Shown piece by piece: positions 42,090 through 51,478 of a DNA stretch of 64,000 bases. The stretch's first letter is position 1. Each line of letters begins with the position of its first letter. The stretch spans positions 310,001-374,000 of the forward strand of contig JAPPAP010000025.1 in NCBI GenBank assembly GCA_026705465.1, given 5' to 3'. The translations under genes were made by a program, and so were the position numbers. This DNA comes from a bacterium. GTDB taxonomy: Bacteria; Actinomycetota; Acidimicrobiia; Acidimicrobiales; Bin134. The notes beneath the pieces are model-generated. The model was not told the DNA's origin, searched no databases, and was given only the letters and a program-made list of their open reading frames with translations.

Positions 42090-44953
42090 TGCAGGCCAAG
42101 CCCGATTTCAGGATCCACGTGGTGATCGTGAGCCACGACCCGGGTCTGTGGTTCGACGAGATGTTGGAGTCCATTGCCGCCCAAGACCATCGGTTGGTGG
42201 AAGTGACCGTGGTGGACACCGGCAGCGAGGCCGATCCCACCGCGCGGGTGCGGCGCGTCTTGCCCCAAGCGACGGTTCGATGTCTGGGATACAACCCCGG
42301 TTTCGTTCCTGCGGCCAACCAAGTGCTGCTGGATGCCGGGCCGGATCCTGACTTCTTCGTGTTTTGCCACGACGATGTGGTGCTGGCCCCCAGCACCCTG
42401 CGGTTGCTGGCCAACGAGGCGGCGCGGTCTAACGCCGGGGTTGTCGGACCCAAGTACGTGGACTGGGACGACCCCAGTCGCATCCTCCAGGTTGGTTTCA
42501 TGGTCGACAAGACCGGAGTTCCGATTCCCACGGTTGAGATCGGAGAACTCGACCAGGAGCAGCACGACGCGGTCCAGGAGATGTTCGCGGTCCCCGGAGG
42601 ATGCATGCTGGTTCGCGGGGATTTGTTCCGGACCATCGGCGGCTTCGATCCGGAGATCACGTTCTGCTACGAGGATGTCGACTTGTGCTGGCGGGCCCGC
42701 ACCGTGGGGGCCCGGGTCATGGTGGCTCCAACCGCGGTGGTTCGCCATCGTCAGCGGCTGGCTGAACGGATTTCCGGCATTCAGGCCAGCAGGCTGTTTC
42801 GGCGCCATCGGGTGCGAACTCTGCTCTCGGTGTACGGGATTTGGCATTCGGTGCGGGTGGTTCCACAGGCAATGCTGCTTTCGGCACTCGAGTTGCTGGT
42901 TGCGCTGGTTACCGGTCATCTAAGCCAAGCCCGCCAAATAGGGGCATCTTGGGGGTACAACCTGGTCCGAGCAGGGTCCATCCGCCAACGACGGCAGGCC
43001 GTGAGCCATGCCCGTCATGTGGGGGACTCCCATATCCGTCTTGTGCAGACTCGGGGTTTGGCCCCGTTGGCCTCGTTGCTGACGAGCTGGAGGAGCGGCG
43101 TGGGCGACAGGCCCTCGACACAGAACGCCCTGCTGTCCCGATTGAGTCGATCTCGGGCGTCGGTGGTTGTTGGGTTGGTCACGGTGATCTTGGTATTGCT
43201 GGGGGCTCGCGATCTCGTTGCCGGGAGCATTCCTGCGGTTGGTGATCTGGCCCTGCTGGGATCGAGTTCCGATCTCTTGAGCGGCTGGTGGAGTGAATTC
43301 CGGCCTGTTGGACTGGGCCAAGAGGGATTCGCGCCCACTGGTCTGGGGGTTCTGACCCTGTTGAGCTGGCTGTTTTTGGGGGAGACCGACCTGCTGCGCA
43401 CCGCGTTGATTGTCGGCATGGTTCCGCTAGGGGCCCTGGGAGTTTGGCGGCTGATGCGCCCCTTCGATTCCCAGTGGATTCAAGGGGTAGCGCTGGCGGT
43501 GTATCTCGCCAATCCAGTGCCCTACAACGCGCTGGCCAACGGGGTATGGAGCGCCCTATTGCTGTACGGAGCGGTGCCTTGGCTGATGCGTGCCGTCTTG
43601 GCCGGATCAGGCCTCGCTCCGTACGGCACAGTGGGCGGCAGTCCCGGCCCAGGGACGCGTCAACCGTCGTTTTTGCGGGAAGCCCTAGCCGTCGGGCTGA
43701 TCTTTGGCCTGGTTGCGGCTATGGCCACTGACGCGTTGATCGTGATGGGGCTGGTGCTAGCCGGGCTGGTTCTGGGGTCGATCTTCGCCGGAACCGCAGA
43801 AGGCGTGGCCCGCATGGCGTTGGTGGTGGTGGCCGGTGCAGCTGTGGCCGCGGTGCTGAACCTGCCGTGGCTGGCTGACAGTTTGCCGTCGCTGCTCGGG
43901 GACCGGCCGGGGGGCAGTGGCGGGAACTCATGGGCGGAGATCTTGCGATTCGACACAGGACCGTTCGGCGACAGCCGCCTCGGGTGGGCTTTGCCCTGTG
44001 CTGCCGTGCTCCCCTTGGCTCTGGCTCACGACTCCCGGCTGGCGTGGGCAGTGCGGGGGTGGACTCTCTATCTGGGTTCCGCGGCGGTGGCACTGGTGGC
44101 GGAACAGGACTGGTCTCCGGTGCCTCTGCCCCGACCAGAGGTGGTACAGGCTCCCGGAGCTGTGGGCTTGGCCATTGCGGTCGCCATGGGTGTGGCCGCA
44201 TTCCTCGTCGATATCCGCCGCCACCGCTTCGGGTGGCGGCAGATCGTTCCCTTCACCGCAGTGGCCGCATTGGTGGCGGGAATGCTGCCGTTGCTGGCCA
44301 CGGTCTCCAGCGGCGATTGGAACGCGACCCGCGACGACTACACCGAAGTGGTGCCGTTCGCCAGCGACGAAGAATGGGCCGTGGCCGAGACCAGGCACCG
44401 CGTCTTGTGGCTTGGTCATCCCGATGTGCTGCCATTGGGCAGCTGGCGCCTAGACGGGCAATTGTCCTTTGCCGTTTCTGATAGCCGCGCCTTTCCTACG
44501 GTGGCCCAGCATTGGGCTGGCCGATTGGATGACCAGACCCGCCAAGTGGGTGAGGCGGTGCAGGGAGCATCGGAGACGGGCACCAGCAGATTGGGCGCAG
44601 AGTTGTCCCGGTGGGGGATCGGCACGATTCTGGTAGCAGAGCGGCTGGCCCCTGCTCCCTATGGCGAACTCTCACAGCCCGCCCCCGAATGGCTGTTTGA
44701 AATGCTGGCTGGCCAACTCGACCTGGCGCCAGGTGGGCTGACTGCGGGCATTGCCACTTACCACAATACGGCAATGGGCCGGGATGCGGCCGGGGCGGCC
44801 TTCGCCTTTGCAGCAGATGACGGAACCTCAGCAGTGACCCGGCTGCTCTTGGCGGTACAGGTGGCATTGTGGATCGTGGCCCTCGTGGGACTGGCCCGGC
44901 TCAAGACCAGCGAGGGCCGCCGTAGGCCAAGCGGGCAGGACGTGGGGCCGTGA
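42089..44953 (+). CDS. GT2 glycosyltransferase fused to polytopic membrane domain
   Basis: A 954-residue protein. The N-terminal GT2 domain (about 8-240) has VVIVSHDPGLWFDEMLESI, VVDTGSEADPTARVRRVLP, LGYNPGFVPAANQVLL, FCHDDVVLAPSTLRLLA, VPGGCMLVRGDLFRTIGGFD and FCYEDVDLCWRAR. After a linker, about 12 membrane helices follow (about 345-730), and then an extracytoplasmic domain and a final helix near 930. The layout matches large actinobacterial GT2-plus-membrane proteins encoded next to DUF5719 proteins. The GT2 domain would build a lipid-linked sugar inside; the membrane part resembles GT-C enzymes and may use it outside. Start ATG 42089 overlaps the stop of the repeat protein; the stop overlaps the DUF5719 start (GTGA). 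Confidence 0.88.
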   Translation: MQAKPDFRIHVVIVSHDPGLWFDEMLESIAAQDHRLVEVTVVDTGSEADPTARVRRVLPQATVRCLGYNPGFVPAANQVLLDAGPDPDFFVFCHDDVVLAPSTLRLLANEAARSNAGVVGPKYVDWDDPSRILQVGFMVDKTGVPIPTVEIGELDQEQHDAVQEMFAVPGGCMLVRGDLFRTIGGFDPEITFCYEDVDLCWRARTVGARVMVAPTAVVRHRQRLAERISGIQASRLFRRHRVRTLLSVYGIWHSVRVVPQAMLLSALELLVALVTGHLSQARQIGASWGYNLVRAGSIRQRRQAVSHARHVGDSHIRLVQTRGLAPLASLLTSWRSGVGDRPSTQNALLSRLSRSRASVVVGLVTVILVLLGARDLVAGSIPAVGDLALLGSSSDLLSGWWSEFRPVGLGQEGFAPTGLGVLTLLSWLFLGETDLLRTALIVGMVPLGALGVWRLMRPFDSQWIQGVALAVYLANPVPYNALANGVWSALLLYGAVPWLMRAVLAGSGLAPYGTVGGSPGPGTRQPSFLREALAVGLIFGLVAAMATDALIVMGLVLAGLVLGSIFAGTAEGVARMALVVVAGAAVAAVLNLPWLADSLPSLLGDRPGGSGGNSWAEILRFDTGPFGDSRLGWALPCAAVLPLALAHDSRLAWAVRGWTLYLGSAAVALVAEQDWSPVPLPRPEVVQAPGAVGLAIAVAMGVAAFLVDIRRHRFGWRQIVPFTAVAALVAGMLPLLATVSSGDWNATRDDYTEVVPFASDEEWAVAETRHRVLWLGHPDVLPLGSWRLDGQLSFAVSDSRAFPTVAQHWAGRLDDQTRQVGEAVQGASETGTSRLGAELSRWGIGTILVAERLAPAPYGELSQPAPEWLFEMLAGQLDLAPGGLTAGIATYHNTAMGRDAAGAAFAFAADDGTSAVTRLLLAVQVALWIVALVGLARLKTSEGRRRPSGQDVGP

Positions 44954-46479
44954 GCGGCCGAGTGACCCGGTGGCCCCTGGTGATTGTGGCTCTCGTGACG
45001 GTGATCGGACTAGCTGTTGCCGACGGAGGCGACGAACGCGAACCGTCTCCGGCGCCCCCGGAGACCACCAGCGAAGCCCCCGGTCCGGATGCGGAAGGAA
45101 GCGTCTGGTACTGCGCGGAGGGAACGTCACTTCCCGGCGAGTTCGCCGACCACTCAGTCATCGTTGCCAATCCCACCGCAGTTGCCATTGCTGCTGAGGT
45201 TTCGGTGTTTCCAGTGACCCCAGTCGGAAGGGTGTCACCGTCGGCGCTTCCTGAAGAAGTGCTGCTGAACGTTCCTGCGAGATCGCAGACTTCCCTGCGG
45301 CTCGCTGATGTAGTGGAGTCTCAGTACACCGCCGCGCTCGTTGAGATCGATTCGGGCTTGGCAGTGGTCGAGCAGCGGGTCCAGGGTCCCACTGGGATCG
45401 ACGTTGTGCCCTGCGCCACCCGATCATCGGCGGTGTGGCATTTTGCCGCCGGATCGACTCGGAGAGATGCCCGGTTGATCTTCACTCTGTTCAACCCGTT
45501 CCCTGACCGGGCCGTGGTGAAGTTCTCCTTCTCTACCGAGGAGGGCGTCCGCGAGCCCCAGGCGCTTCGTGGGGTTCTGGTTCCTGCACAGTCGCTGGTG
45601 GCGGTGAACGCCACCGACCTGGTGCCTCGATTCTCTTCGGTCTCCACCACTGTTGAGACCCTGGCCGGAAGGGTCGTGGCCGGAAGGCTCCAACTCTTCG
45701 ACGGTACCGAAGGCCTGGAGGGTTTAACCGCGGGACCGGGGGTCCCGCAGGCTCGGGCCCAATGGGTATTTCCCACCGGTCCGACCGATCCAGCCGTGGT
45801 CGAGCACATTGTGCTGTACAACCCCTCTGATCAGGTGGCCGCGGCCGACATCAGCATCCGGTCGGACACCTCCGACCCCAGTGAGTCGTTGGCGCCGTTC
45901 GATGTGTCGGTGCCGCCCCAGCAGCAAGTGGCATTGGTGTTCGGGGAAGCCGGTGCGTACCCGCTTCCTCCCGTTTCCTTCGCCTTCGGTGCCGCAGGCT
46001 CACCAGAAGAGGGGACTGGGTTTTGGGTTGCCGTGCAGGTGTACAACGGGGTTCCCATCGTGGTTGAGCGGGTAGCGGCTGCGGCAGCGGAATCACCTCC
46101 CGCAGGAGTGGCCACTACCGCAGGATCGTCGGTGGCCGCGGAGCGGTACCTGATTGCGGGCAACCGGGCCGAGGGCTCTGAGGTTGCGTTGGTGGTGGTC
46201 AACCCTTCGCCCGACTCCATCGCTCGAGTCACGGTGTCCAAGATCGCTGATGGTCGGATTGCTCAGGTTGCCCAGCTCAATCCCCGTGAGGTGGCGCCGC
46301 AGAGCCGTCTGGTGGTGCCGGTAGACCGATTGGCCGAAGGCGACAGCTATGCCCTGCTGGTTGAAGCCAGCCAGCCGGTGGTTGTATCCCGAACGCTGGT
46401 GGCCCGAAGCGGGACCGGGATGGCCTCCGGCATCTCGGTACCCTCCGATCCCGTGCCGCTCGATCCCTCTGCGTTTTAG
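44950..46479 (+). CDS. DUF5719 family exported protein
   Basis: A 509-residue protein with an N-terminal membrane helix (about 8-24: WPLVIVALVTVIGLAVA), a Pro/Glu-rich linker, and a long beta-rich extracytoplasmic part. Repeated strands around conserved Asn-Pro pairs (VIVANPTAVAIAA, FTLFNPFPDRAVVKFSF, IVLYNPSDQVAAADISI, VVVNPSPDSIARVTVSK) suggest about four similar beta-sandwich modules. This is the pattern of DUF5719, which sits next to a GT2 membrane protein in many actinobacteria. The GTG at 44950 overlaps the stop of that gene here too (GTGA). A joint role in an envelope glycan is likely from conserved pairing; no activity is known. Confidence 0.85.
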   Translation: MSGRVTRWPLVIVALVTVIGLAVADGGDEREPSPAPPETTSEAPGPDAEGSVWYCAEGTSLPGEFADHSVIVANPTAVAIAAEVSVFPVTPVGRVSPSALPEEVLLNVPARSQTSLRLADVVESQYTAALVEIDSGLAVVEQRVQGPTGIDVVPCATRSSAVWHFAAGSTRRDARLIFTLFNPFPDRAVVKFSFSTEEGVREPQALRGVLVPAQSLVAVNATDLVPRFSSVSTTVETLAGRVVAGRLQLFDGTEGLEGLTAGPGVPQARAQWVFPTGPTDPAVVEHIVLYNPSDQVAAADISIRSDTSDPSESLAPFDVSVPPQQQVALVFGEAGAYPLPPVSFAFGAAGSPEEGTGFWVAVQVYNGVPIVVERVAAAAAESPPAGVATTAGSSVAAERYLIAGNRAEGSEVALVVVNPSPDSIARVTVSKIADGRIAQVAQLNPREVAPQSRLVVPVDRLAEGDSYALLVEASQPVVVSRTLVARSGTGMASGISVPSDPVPLDPSAF

Positions 46480-46498
46480 CAGGCTGACTCGGCCTGTC

Positions 46499-46504
46499 TA
46501 CGAT
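46499..46504 (+). promoter_or_regulatory. -10 hexamer of a probable leaderless promoter
   Basis: TACGAT ends 7 nt before the ATG at 46512. A weak -35 (TTAGCA, 46476-46481) lies 17 nt upstream and overlaps the DUF5719 stop codon. Confidence 0.5.
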
Positions 46505-46511
46505 CCTCTCA

Positions 46512-48173
46512 ATGGACGCCCCAACCGAGGCCCTGCCCACTGTGCGAGACCTGGTACTAGGCCGGGTCGACGATGACAATCTGGCCATGCTCTTCGAGGA
46601 CGAGCGCCACACCTACCGGGAGTTCACTGCGGGCTGCGTTGCCCGGGCCCATCTGCTTTTGGACCGCAGGGGGGAAGGCCCCTTCCATGTCGGCGCTCTG
46701 TTGGACAATGGGCCCGAATACTCCATGCTGTTGGGCGGGGCGGCAGTGGCGGGAGCCGCGGTGGTGGGGATCAATCCCACCCGGCAGGGCGCGGAGCTGG
46801 CCCGCGACATCACCCATGCCGACTGCGGCATCATCATCACCGAGAGCCGCCACCGGGGACTGCTTGACGGGCTGGATCTGGGCGCAGCCAACGGCCAGGT
46901 TCTGGACGTGGACTCGCCGGATTGGGCCGCGGCCCTGTCGCCCTATGCCGGTGCCGAGCCCCCAGACGCTGACATCGACCCGTTGGCCCCCTACCTGCTG
47001 CTGTTCACATCAGGGACTACTGGCGATCCCAAAGCGGCCATCTGCTCGCAGGCCCGTCTGGCTCGGATCGGCGAGGTGATCACCGAGATGCGGAAGCTGA
47101 CGCCTGACGACGTGTTCTACCAGGCCATGCCTATGTTCCACTCCAATGCGCTGATGGCCGGGTGGGTGCCGTGCCTGACCGCGGGGGGAATCGCCGCCTT
47201 CCGGCGGCGCTTCTCGGCCTCGGGCTTTCTGCCTGACGTGCGCCGCTTCGGCGTCACCTATTTCAACTACGTGGGCAAGCCCCTCACCTACATCCTGGCC
47301 ACCCCCGAACAGCCCGACGATGCTGACAACTCCTTGCGCATCGTGTTCGGCAACGAGGGCGCGGTGCATGACCTGGAGCGGTTCTCCCGCCGATTCGGGG
47401 TGCCGGTGGAGGATTCCTACGGCTCCACCGAGGGAGGTGTGGCGGTGAGCCGCACCCCCGACACGCCCCCCAACGCATTGGGGCGGGCCGATGAGAATGT
47501 CAAGATCCTCGATCCCGACACCGGCGAAGAGGCACCGCTGGCCGTTTTCGACGACACCGGCAAGCTGCTCAACCCTGATGAGGCCATCGGCGAGCTGGTG
47601 TCGATGGTGTCGGCGCCGACGTTCGAGGGCTATTGGAACAACCCCGAAGCCGATGAGGAGCGCACCCATGGCGGCATCTACTGGTCGGGAGATCTGGCCT
47701 ATCGGGACGCCGAAGGGTTCGTGTACTTCGCGGGGCGGAACTTCGACTGGCTGAGGGTGGACGGGGAGAATTTTGCCGCCGCTCCGGTGGAGCGCATCCT
47801 GGTGCGCCATCCCGACATCGACTTGGCCGCGGTCTACGCCGTGCCCAGCCCGTCGGTGGGTGACGAAGTGATGGCCGCAGTGGTGCGCCGCCCGGAAGCA
47901 GTCTTCGACCCGGAGGAATTCGTCGAGTTCTTGGCCGGCCAAGACGACCTGGGCACCAAGTGGACGCCCCGCTATGTGCGCTGGGCTGACACCCTGCCCC
48001 AGACCGAAACGAACAAGATTCTTAAGCGCACTCTGCGCCGGGAGCGCTGGGAGTCAAATGACGAGACCTGGGTGCGTGACGGGGAGGGCTATCGCCAGCT
48101 GGCTTCGGACGACGCCGACGCGATCCGAGCGGAGTTCGAGGCCCGGGGCCGTCTGTCGGTTTTGGACGTCTAG
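46512..48173 (+). CDS. Fatty-acid/acyl-CoA ligase (AMP-forming)
   Basis: A 553-residue ANL-superfamily enzyme that activates a carboxylic acid to an acyl-CoA through an acyl-AMP. The P-loop LLFTSGTTGDPKAAI is at about 161-175, YFNYVGKPL follows, VEDSYGSTEGGVAV near 303, then YWSGDLAYRDAEGFVYFAGR (about 395) and the C-terminal catalytic-lysine region ETNKILKRTLRRERW near 502. It resembles mycobacterial FadD17-type long-chain fatty-acid ligases, but substrate length is not shown. It forms a single-gene unit with its own promoter, convergent with the SCO6745-family gene (17 nt apart). Confidence 0.9.
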   Translation: MDAPTEALPTVRDLVLGRVDDDNLAMLFEDERHTYREFTAGCVARAHLLLDRRGEGPFHVGALLDNGPEYSMLLGGAAVAGAAVVGINPTRQGAELARDITHADCGIIITESRHRGLLDGLDLGAANGQVLDVDSPDWAAALSPYAGAEPPDADIDPLAPYLLLFTSGTTGDPKAAICSQARLARIGEVITEMRKLTPDDVFYQAMPMFHSNALMAGWVPCLTAGGIAAFRRRFSASGFLPDVRRFGVTYFNYVGKPLTYILATPEQPDDADNSLRIVFGNEGAVHDLERFSRRFGVPVEDSYGSTEGGVAVSRTPDTPPNALGRADENVKILDPDTGEEAPLAVFDDTGKLLNPDEAIGELVSMVSAPTFEGYWNNPEADEERTHGGIYWSGDLAYRDAEGFVYFAGRNFDWLRVDGENFAAAPVERILVRHPDIDLAAVYAVPSPSVGDEVMAAVVRRPEAVFDPEEFVEFLAGQDDLGTKWTPRYVRWADTLPQTETNKILKRTLRRERWESNDETWVRDGEGYRQLASDDADAIRAEFEARGRLSVLDV

Positions 48174-48189
48174 CGGTGCTTAATCTCGG

Positions 48190-48921
48190 TTACCCGAGTG
48201 CGATCTCGGCGATGGCCCCGACCGTGGCCGCCACATGGGCCCGCTGGCTGGCGTCGATGGCCTCGTAGACCTCGTTCATTCGGGCTGAGGTGATCTCCTC
48301 GGCCTGTCGATGCACCGCCTTGAGGGACTCGGGGTCGGGAAATGGCTCGCTCCAGCCAAACATCTGGGCCTGCTGGGGTCCGGACTGGGCAACGACGGCA
48401 TCCACTGGAGTCATTCCCACCGCGCTCAGCGCATGCACGTGAAACCCGAATCTCAGCTCTCGCAGGATCTGGAGAGACAAGGCGGTGGCCGCCGCCGGAT
48501 CATCGGGCACTGGCATGGCCCGCCACCCGGCGTACAGGGCCTGGCTCATTGGCACCGCGGCGTCGAACACGGTGCGGGTGGCGGCGGCGAAGTCATCCAG
48601 TCCGTCGAGGTGAGCGAAAGTGTCGGCGGCCCACCGGCCCATGCCGACCGCGAAGGCCGCGGCTGCGTCGGACGGCGACCCCTGTTCTTTGGTCTGGTTC
48701 CAGCCCATCTCGACAATGGCCGGATTGAACAGGGCGAACGCCGAGACAACCACGTCGGAGTCCACATCCCCCAGCACGCCGCCTCGGCCTCCCACATAGC
48801 CCGGTAGTCCGGTGAATCCAGACTCGGCCATCGTCTCCTGCACAACGTCGGCAAAGAAATAGCTGCGCCCCATAGCAGCAATTGGGGTCGCCGTCACTGC
48901 GGCGGTCTCTTCAGGATTCAT
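48190..48921 (-). CDS. SCO6745-family protein (helical, actinobacterial)
   Basis: A 243-residue soluble, mostly helical protein of the SCO6745 family common in actinobacteria. Features are SYFFADVVQETMAESGFTGL, GYVGGRGGVLGDVDSDVVVS with FALFNPAIVEMG (the conserved N-terminal patch), then RELRFGFHVHALSAVGMTPV (about 150) and SARMNEVYEAI near the end. No enzymatic role is established; a helical bundle distantly like an HTH or haem-free cytochrome fold has been suggested for such proteins, but I cannot confirm it. The ATG at 48921 has a TAGGAT hexamer 8 nt upstream. It lies downstream of the small membrane-protein gene on the same strand (11 nt apart). Confidence 0.75.
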   Translation of the reverse strand: MNPEETAAVTATPIAAMGRSYFFADVVQETMAESGFTGLPGYVGGRGGVLGDVDSDVVVSAFALFNPAIVEMGWNQTKEQGSPSDAAAAFAVGMGRWAADTFAHLDGLDDFAAATRTVFDAAVPMSQALYAGWRAMPVPDDPAAATALSLQILRELRFGFHVHALSAVGMTPVDAVVAQSGPQQAQMFGWSEPFPDPESLKAVHRQAEEITSARMNEVYEAIDASQRAHVAATVGAIAEIALG

Positions 48922-48929
48922 GGGGCCGA

Positions 48930-48935
48930 ATCCTA
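48930..48935 (-). promoter_or_regulatory. -10 hexamer of a probable leaderless promoter
   Basis: Minus-strand TAGGAT ends 8 nt before the ATG at 48921. It overlaps the end of the small membrane-protein gene, so the SCO6745-family gene may be transcribed separately. Confidence 0.5.
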
Positions 48936-49166
48936 TTTGTCGGCGGGCAGGATGGCTGTGCCGGCAGCTCGTTCAGCTGCCTCTGTTGGCATTCCGATGC
49001 CCAGGAATCCCTCGATCCGGGCCAGGCGCTGCCCGTTGTCGCCCACCTTGTCGCCGAGTCGGCTGATTTCGTCGCGGAGCTTGTCGGTTGTTCGCGTCTG
49101 GTGCCAGATGATGGCCAGCACGGCCATAGCCAGCGTCGCTGCTTGAACAATCACGTCAATGTCCAC
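48933..49166 (-). CDS. Small membrane protein with coiled coil
   Basis: A 77-residue protein: one membrane helix (about 6-20, VIVQAATLAMAVLAII), then a charged helix with heptad character (TTDKLRDEISRLGDKVGDNG) and the segment RLARIEGFLGIGMPTEAAER, a pattern seen in small uncharacterised bacterial membrane proteins. The coiled coil probably lets it oligomerise in the membrane. The ATG at 49166 is preceded by a strongly AT-rich region, which may hold its promoter. Function unknown. Confidence 0.6.
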   Translation of the reverse strand: MDIDVIVQAATLAMAVLAIIWHQTRTTDKLRDEISRLGDKVGDNGQRLARIEGFLGIGMPTEAAERAAGTAILPADK

Positions 49167-49203
49167 GCCCTAACGTTATCGGCCATTCGGCATCGCCGCA
49201 ATC

Positions 49204-49256
49204 CAATAGCATAAAAAATATTGAAATATATTTAATATCAATAAGAGTGCTAAATT
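49204..49256. other. AT-rich intergenic tract
   Basis: By hand count 49201-49260 has 12 G/C in 60, far below the neighbourhood. It lies between the CoA-transferase stop and the small membrane-protein start, both on the minus strand. It contains runs such as AAAAAATATTGAAATATATT and the minus-strand -10-like TATGCT (49208-49213). It could act as a UP element, terminator or protein-binding site. Confidence 0.6.
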
Positions 49257-50461
49257 CAGACCAGACCATCGGCTTGGGCTTGGGCCAGACGGTCGGCATC
49301 CCATCCGAGCAGTTCGGCGTAGACCTCGGCATTGTGGGCCCCGATGGGAGGGCCGGGGTGGTTGATGGAGCCAGGGGTCTCGCTCAAGATGGGGGCTGGG
49401 GTGACCATTGGGACCGAACCCAGCACATTGTGGTCCATCAGGGTGACGCTGCTGCGGGCCTGCACCTGGGCATCGGCCAGCAGACCGGGCAGGTCGTGGA
49501 CCGGGGCCACCGGGATGCGGGCCTCGACGAAAACCGCGACGGCCTCTTCTAAGGAGCGCTGGGCGATCCATTCAGCCACCAGGGTGTCGAGCTCGTCGTT
49601 GTGGGCCAGGCGGTCGTCCATGCGGGCGAACTTGGACTGGTCTTCGGGGCCGTCTCGCCCGGTCAGGGCCAGGATTCGCTCCACTTGGCGATCGGTGGTG
49701 CCCGACAGGCACAGATAGCGGTTGTCGGCGGTCCGATAGATGTTGCGGGGCACCCCGGTCTCCAGGCGGGAGCCGAACCTCATCGGGGGAGGCTCGTCGC
49801 CGTCGGGATCCCAGGCGGCCAGGGTGCTGCCCATCAGGGTCAATATGGGCTCATACATCGACACGTCCACGTGTTGGCCGCCGAGGCCGTTCACGTCCCG
49901 GCCGTAGCAGGCCACCAACGCGCCGATGAGGCCAAAGATCCCAGTGAGGGTGTCGCCCAATGGGATGGAGGTGAGCATTGGCGGGCCGTCGGCCTCCCCG
50001 GTCATGTGGGTAAGTCCGGCGAATGCCTCGGCCATGGTGCCCGCGCCGGGGCGGTCGGCCAGCGGGCCGGTGTGCCCGTAGGGGCTGACCGACACCATGA
50101 CCAGGTCGGGATTGAGAGCCCGAAGCTGCTCCCAGGTGCAGTCCCAGCGCTCCAGCATGGCCGGGGAGTAGTTGTGGACCAGCACATTGACCTCCGCTAC
50201 CAGTTGGCGGAGGATGTCGCGGCCCTCGGGCTGATTCAGATCGCAGGTGATGACCCGCTTGTTGCGCGACACCATGGCCCAAACCAGCGACTCCCCGTTG
50301 CGGCTGGCCCCGATGCGGCGCAAAGCCTCGCCAGCGGGCGGTTCGACCTTGATTACGTCGGCGCCGAAGTCGCCCAGGAAGGTGGCCACTTGGGGAGCGG
50401 CCAGAAACGACGAGATGTCCAACACCCGGAGTCCGTCGAGAGCGCCTCGTGGTTGGCTCAT
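49256..50461 (-). CDS. CaiB/BaiF-type CoA transferase (class III)
   Basis: A 401-residue enzyme transferring CoA between carboxylic acids through an acyl-enzyme on Asp. LDGLRVLDISSFLAAPQVAT is followed by FLGDFGADVIKVEPPAGEAL, SRNKRVITCDLNQPEGR, VNVLVHNYSPAMLERW, VSVSPYGHTGPLADRPG and GQHVDVSMYEPIL, the normal family order. The catalytic Asp is expected near the GLTHMTGEADGPPML region. The ATG at 50461 overlaps the stop of the hydroxyacid dehydrogenase gene (ATGA), so they form an operon that may act on a 2-hydroxy or 2-oxo acid and its CoA ester. The substrate is unknown. Confidence 0.9.
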   Translation of the reverse strand: MSQPRGALDGLRVLDISSFLAAPQVATFLGDFGADVIKVEPPAGEALRRIGASRNGESLVWAMVSRNKRVITCDLNQPEGRDILRQLVAEVNVLVHNYSPAMLERWDCTWEQLRALNPDLVMVSVSPYGHTGPLADRPGAGTMAEAFAGLTHMTGEADGPPMLTSIPLGDTLTGIFGLIGALVACYGRDVNGLGGQHVDVSMYEPILTLMGSTLAAWDPDGDEPPPMRFGSRLETGVPRNIYRTADNRYLCLSGTTDRQVERILALTGRDGPEDQSKFARMDDRLAHNDELDTLVAEWIAQRSLEEAVAVFVEARIPVAPVHDLPGLLADAQVQARSSVTLMDHNVLGSVPMVTPAPILSETPGSINHPGPPIGAHNAEVYAELLGWDADRLAQAQADGLV

Positions 50462-51465
50462 TGCTGGCCCAGGGCGAAGGGAAGGTCGGTGGTGAGGAGC
50501 TCCATCGTGGTCACCTCGTTGACGAGGGGTTCGCCGGCCAGGAAGCGGCGAAGGTTGTCGCAGAACAGTTCGGCACCCCGCTCCCATCGACCGATGCCTC
50601 CGCCAGAGGTGTGGGGGGTGAGCACCACCTTGGGATGAGTCCAAAACGGGTGGTCTCGCTCCAGGGGCTCGGTGTTGAACACATCCAAGACCGCGGTGGC
50701 TAGGCGGTCGCCGTCCAAGGCCCGCAGCAGGGCCTCGTCGTCGATCAGCTTGCCCCGGGCCACATTCACCAGCACCGCTCCTGGCTTCAACGCCGACAAG
50801 AAGGCGTCGTCTACCAGGTTTTCGGTCTCAGGGGTGGCAGGCGCGGCCAGCACCACCACGTCGGCCTCCGGCAGGGCCCTGAGCACATCGGCGGGGGAGA
50901 TCATGACGTCAACCGGCTCGTCGCCGGTGGGGTGGCGGCGCACACCGGTCACGTGGGCCTCGAACGCCCGGGCCCGACGGGCGGTCTCTGCCCCAATGGC
51001 GCCCAATCCGATTATCAGCCAACGGGATCGCCACACCTCTCTGAAGTTGTGGTGCTTCCAGCGGCCATCGGCTTGGGCTGTCCGCCAGCGCTCGGCGTCT
51101 TGGAACACATCGAGTACCGCCCGCAGCACGTATTCGGCGATGGGGATGGCGGTGAGGTGGGCATTGCAGATCCGGGCACCCCGGTCCATCAACCGCTGGT
51201 ACCCGTCCAAATCCACTCCGGCGGCGGCCGACTGAAGCCAACGGAATTCGGGGGATTGCTCCGCGATCTCGAAGAACCGCTCGACCAACCCGCCGAAGAA
51301 GACATCGCTAGACAGCCATCCCACCTCGGGGTGGGCATCAGGCGGGCCGTCGAGCTGGCCGTCGCCGGCCAGGCGAAGCCATTGGAGGCCATGGCCCTCT
51401 TGGTCGAGCGCATCGAAATGGGACCGGTGCTGCTCATAAGCCGTCTCGGTCACCAGCCCATACAT
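50458..51465 (-). CDS. D-2-hydroxyacid dehydrogenase family protein
   Basis: A 335-residue NAD(P)-dependent oxidoreductase interconverting 2-oxo and D-2-hydroxy acids. SRWLIIGLGAIGAETARRAR is the nucleotide loop (about 147-166). Catalytic residues are in the expected order: Arg in LVNVARGKLIDDEAL, Glu in DVFNTEPLERDHPFW, and His in VLTPHTSGGGIG. An N-terminal segment of about 60 residues is more variable (YRLAGDGQLDGPPDAHPEV-like), as is usual. The ATG at 51465 has a TAGCAT hexamer 7 nt upstream. It is the first gene of the operon with the CoA transferase. Confidence 0.9.
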   Translation of the reverse strand: MYGLVTETAYEQHRSHFDALDQEGHGLQWLRLAGDGQLDGPPDAHPEVGWLSSDVFFGGLVERFFEIAEQSPEFRWLQSAAAGVDLDGYQRLMDRGARICNAHLTAIPIAEYVLRAVLDVFQDAERWRTAQADGRWKHHNFREVWRSRWLIIGLGAIGAETARRARAFEAHVTGVRRHPTGDEPVDVMISPADVLRALPEADVVVLAAPATPETENLVDDAFLSALKPGAVLVNVARGKLIDDEALLRALDGDRLATAVLDVFNTEPLERDHPFWTHPKVVLTPHTSGGGIGRWERGAELFCDNLRRFLAGEPLVNEVTTMELLTTDLPFALGQQ

Positions 51466-51472
51466 ACAGGCG

Positions 51473-51478
51473 ATGCTA
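51473..51478 (-). promoter_or_regulatory. -10 hexamer of a probable leaderless promoter
   Basis: Minus-strand TAGCAT ends 7 nt before the ATG at 51465, with no ribosome binding site between. Confidence 0.5.
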
